DNA of 9,496 nt, taken from positions 1 to 9,496 of the forward strand of contig URBM01000074.1 of NCBI GenBank assembly GCA_900545995.1. Reading direction: 5' to 3'. Shown here piece after piece: positions 6,201 to 9,496 of this stretch (position 1 is the first letter of the stretch; each line of letters begins with the position of its first letter). The notes under the pieces were generated by a model. The model did no database searches, was not told the origin of the DNA, and saw only the letters and a list, made by a program, of their open reading frames with translations. This DNA comes from an uncultured Collinsella sp. Lineage in GTDB: Bacteria; Actinomycetota; Coriobacteriia; Coriobacteriales; Coriobacteriaceae. The position numbers and the translations under genes were made by a program.

Positions 6201-7905
6201 CGGCATCGGCCTGATTTCGCCTCCGCCGCACCACGACATCTACTCCATCGAGGACCTGGCGGAGCTTATCTTCGATCTTAAGAACGCCAACCCCGGCGCG
6301 CGCGTGTCGGTCAAGCTGGTCAGCGAGGCCGGCGTCGGCACCATCGCCACCGGCGTGGCCAAGGGCGCTGCCGACAAGATTTTGATCAGCGGCCACAATG
6401 GCGGCTCGGGTGCCGCTGCGCGCGACTCTATCTGGCACGCGGGTCTGCCGCTGGAGCTTGGCCTTGCCGAGGCCCAGCAGACGCTGCTGCAAAACGGTTT
6501 GCGCTCACGCGTGGTGCTCGAGGCCGATGGCAAGCTCATGGACGGCACCGACGTCGCCGTCGCCTGCCTGCTGGGTGCCGAGGAGTTTGGCTTTGCGACC
6601 ATGCCGCTCATCTCCATGGGCTGCCTCATGCAGCGCGACTGCCAGCAGGATACCTGCCCGGCCGGCATCGCTACGCAAAACTGCCGCCTGCGTCGCGGCT
6701 TCCGCGGCAAGCCAGAGCACGTCGAGCACTTTATGCTCTTTGTTGCCGAGCAGCTGCGCGAGGTCATGGCGAGCCTGGGCTTCCGCACCATCGATGAGAT
6801 GGTCGGCCATCCCGAGTGCTTGCGCCAGATCGAGGTCCCGGGCAACCGCAAGGCCAACCTGCTCGATCTGTCGCCCGTGCTGGCGAGTGCGACCTGTGAG
6901 TTTGGTGCCCATATCCCGGGTGCCGACGGCCGTCACTTCCTGCCGCAAATGGCCGCGGACAGCGAGCTCGACAAGACGCTCGACTCCACGTTGTTTGTGC
7001 CCTATACGGCCGATGCCCGTGCGCACCTGCGTCCGATTCGCTTCCGCGCCGATATCGCCAACGTCAACCGTTGCGTGGGCACCATCCTGGGTAACGCGGT
7101 GACCAAGGCGCATCCCGAGGGCCTGCCCGCCGGCTCCATCACCATCGATTGCGATGGTTCGGCCGGTCAGAGCTTTGGCGCCTTCCTGCCGCGCGGCATT
7201 ACGCTCAACGTGTGCGGTGACGCCAACGACTACTTTGGCAAGGGCCTTTCGGGCGGCGAGGCGTCGGTGCGCCCTAACCCGCATGCGACCTACAAGTTCG
7301 ACGAGAACATCATCGTGGGCAACGTTGCGTTCTTTGGCGCCACGAGCGGCCGCGGCTTCATTAACGGCCTGGCAGGCCAGCGCTTTGGCGTGCGCAACTC
7401 CGGCGCCACCGTGGTGGTCGAGGGCTGCGGCAACCATGGCTGCGAGTACATGACGGGCGGTCTGGCGCTCATCCTGGGCGAGGTCGGGCAGAACTTCGCC
7501 GCCGGCATGACGGGTGGCGTGGCCTATGTCTTTGACCAGTACGGTACGCTCGATGCCCGTGTGAACCACGAGAGCGTGGAGCTCAAGGCCCCGACGGCCG
7601 ACGAACTGACGCAGATTCGCGAGCTCATCCAGGAGCACGTGGACGCGACACAGAGCCCGCGCGGCATTAAGCTGCTCTACAGCTTTGAGACGATGAGCAA
7701 GCACTTTGTGAAGGTCATTCCAACCGAGTACGAGCGCGTGCTGGCGATTGTCGCCGCCGCCGAGGCTGCCGGCAAGACGCATGCGCAGGCAGAGGAGCTG
7801 GCGTTTGACATTGTGACCGGTCGCGCGAGTGCCGCGGATGTCGCTCGCTTCGATGCCGCGGGCGGCGCTGTCGGCTCTGTTGCTTCGACCAAGAAGGAGG
7901 CGTAA
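3229..7905 (+). CDS. gltB: Glutamate synthase (NADPH) large (alpha) subunit
   Basis: GltB hydrolyses glutamine and moves the ammonia through an internal tunnel to 2-oxoglutarate at its FMN site, making glutamate. At 1558 residues it is slightly longer than the usual 1480-1520. Domains in order: a 20-residue propeptide, then the Ntn glutaminase with C21 (HDACGIGA) as the mature N-terminal nucleophile, R234-YSTNT and H254-NGEIN; a central domain (about 475-770, with SFFDYFYQLFAQVTNPPIDA and GYSASGIYPYNA); the FMN barrel (about 870-1190, with GEGGHLPGKKV at 969-979, SPPPHHD at 997-1003 and SGHNGGSGA from 1054); the 3Fe-4S cysteines C1132-x5-C1138-x4-C1143; and the C-terminal glycine-rich beta-helix (about 1280-1455). 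Start ATG 3229 follows AGGGGAGG (3215-3222) by 6 bases. The adjacent gltD argues for the NADPH form rather than the ferredoxin form. All key residues checked are present. Confidence 0.97.
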   Translation: MQADSAQQQGLYRPEFDHDACGIGALADINGERHHQILDDALSILVNLEHRGGTGLEKNTGDGAGILFQVPHHFFRKEAQKCGQILPAEGDYGVAMLFFPQDDKGVEDARRVFEEGCAEAGVPLLFWREVPVDPHDLGETARACMPTILQAFLGRPDDTPAGDAFERRLYVCRRTIEKKADAEFALRDKIFYVCSMSSRTIVYKGMLVATQMRRFFIDLNDAAVKTAVALVHSRYSTNTTPSWERAHPNRFIIHNGEINTLKGNVNWIRAREPNLYSPVLQHDLERVMPIINREGSDSAILDNVLEFLVMNGRPLTRAASMLLPEPWDHNDSLSEERRAYDAYQSMLMEPWDGPAAIAFTDGRTLGAALDRNGLRPARYYVTRDGRFMLASEVGTIEVSPENILTSGCLGPGQMLEVDFARGRVIYNDELRARYAKEKPYRDWIAEETLTVDALDKPVAPTPAEDTEVPAAVRMAKLGYHWDDVDEVVRPMAQQGKAPLASMGIDAPLACLSKKTRSFFDYFYQLFAQVTNPPIDALREHMVTSTTLYLGNHGNLLEDSRTACQLVRLERPLLSEEEFERICAIDRVGFKTRRFRAVYRRDAGEGALQAALKQLAEDVEAAVRDGVNIVVLSDRAAAGEVPVPSLLAVGCVHNHLIRAGVRTFADIVVECGDAVSPHDFAALVGYSASGIYPYNAHACIRNLAARGDLDVTAEQGIANYNKAATAGIVSIMSKMGISTVQSYHSAQIFEAVGFTPEFVSAYFAGTVSRVGGMGVEDVEREQNERYDAALAILKSPAPDQLPTLGLTKWRPLGGEDHLIDPQTVYLLQTACREDSYDTFKEYSARLHRTGRAVRLRDLLDFDGSGRTPVSLDEVEPALNIVRRFNTGAMSYGSISKEAHECMAIAMNRLHGRSNSGEGGEDPRRETPLANGDSKNSAIKQVASARFGVTSRYLCSAFEIQIKMAQGAKPGEGGHLPGKKVYPWIAEVRQSTPGIGLISPPPHHDIYSIEDLAELIFDLKNANPGARVSVKLVSEAGVGTIATGVAKGAADKILISGHNGGSGAAARDSIWHAGLPLELGLAEAQQTLLQNGLRSRVVLEADGKLMDGTDVAVACLLGAEEFGFATMPLISMGCLMQRDCQQDTCPAGIATQNCRLRRGFRGKPEHVEHFMLFVAEQLREVMASLGFRTIDEMVGHPECLRQIEVPGNRKANLLDLSPVLASATCEFGAHIPGADGRHFLPQMAADSELDKTLDSTLFVPYTADARAHLRPIRFRADIANVNRCVGTILGNAVTKAHPEGLPAGSITIDCDGSAGQSFGAFLPRGITLNVCGDANDYFGKGLSGGEASVRPNPHATYKFDENIIVGNVAFFGATSGRGFINGLAGQRFGVRNSGATVVVEGCGNHGCEYMTGGLALILGEVGQNFAAGMTGGVAYVFDQYGTLDARVNHESVELKAPTADELTQIRELIQEHVDATQSPRGIKLLYSFETMSKHFVKVIPTEYERVLAIVAAAEAAGKTHAQAEELAFDIVTGRASAADVARFDAAGGAVGSVASTKKEA

Positions 7906-7910
7906 GTGCC

Positions 7911-9392
<1,482 letters not shown>

Positions 9393-9496
9393 GGCGGCTG
9401 TCCACAGCTGAATCGTCAAGGGCTGTCCCCAACGGCCGGCCCAGACGATATGAGCAGGACATAAAAACATTGAGAGCCCCTGCTGCATGAAAGACC
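9393..9496 (+). other. 3' flank of gltD, no gene recognised
   Basis: This stretch holds two direct copies of GGCTGTCC (9396-9403 and 9421-9428), a GC-rich imperfect hairpin GGGCTGTCC/GGCCGGCCC (9420-9442) without a T-run, and a distant inverted pair AGCAGG (9453-9458) / CCTGCT (9479-9484). None meets the standard for an intrinsic terminator. Transcription may run on or end beyond the window. Confidence 0.3.

Noticed and set aside
3190..6492. 1100-codon open frame antisense to gltB, and similar long antisense frames at 6505-7782 and 7677-9488
   Set aside because: These are shadows of the GC-rich codon bias in gltB and gltD. The sense frames have complete domain sets, and the antisense proteins show no recognisable motifs.
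9396..9442. Terminator after gltD
   Set aside because: The GGGCTGTCC/GGCCGGCCC stem has a mismatch and is followed by AGACGATA, not by a T-run.

Overview
The window is a high-GC bacterial chromosome segment with strongly GC-ending codons. Gene content and protein style point to an anaerobic actinobacterium of the class Coriobacteriia, most likely Collinsella or a close relative. That assignment is my inference from protein resemblance; no rRNA or other marker is present.

Layout. Bases 1-354 hold the 3' end of smpB (tmRNA partner of ribosome rescue), with signs of a frame break near base 40. A 68-base inverted repeat and an intrinsic terminator follow. Next come two small redox genes on the + strand: a flavin reductase-like protein (562-1065) and a 47-residue short-form rubredoxin (1155-1298), closed by a strong terminator. 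Convergent to them is a manganese/iron NRAMP transporter on the - strand (1451-2707). A 521-base divergent intergenic region (2708-3228) separates it from the last block, the two subunits of NADPH-type glutamate synthase, gltB (3229-7905) and gltD (7911-9392), which are translationally close-coupled.

How the genes work together. GltB and GltD form one enzyme that makes two glutamates from glutamine and 2-oxoglutarate. The flavin reductase and rubredoxin look like a split form of the fused flavin reductase-rubredoxin proteins (Hrb type) that pass NAD(P)H electrons to oxygen- or NO-reducing flavodiiron proteins in anaerobes. The NRAMP transporter supplies Mn2+/Fe2+. Redox proteins next to metal uptake fits an oxidative-stress theme, but the sequence does not prove a shared regulon.

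The most unusual part is non-coding. Between the transporter and gltB lies an array of six copies of a 15-base element (TGTTACAGATYGAGA) in strictly alternating orientation. They start exactly every 40 bases (2830, 2870, 2910, 2950, 2990, 3030), so all five spacers are exactly 25 bases. The array reads as three diverged 80-base tandem units, each able to form a long hairpin, with arms conserved far better than spacers and with a compensatory base change. A seventh, solitary copy lies at 1406-1420. A different 15-base-arm palindrome follows smpB. These look like families of structured intergenic repeats and are the best candidates for something undescribed. No CRISPR genes, transposase, tRNA or rRNA was found.
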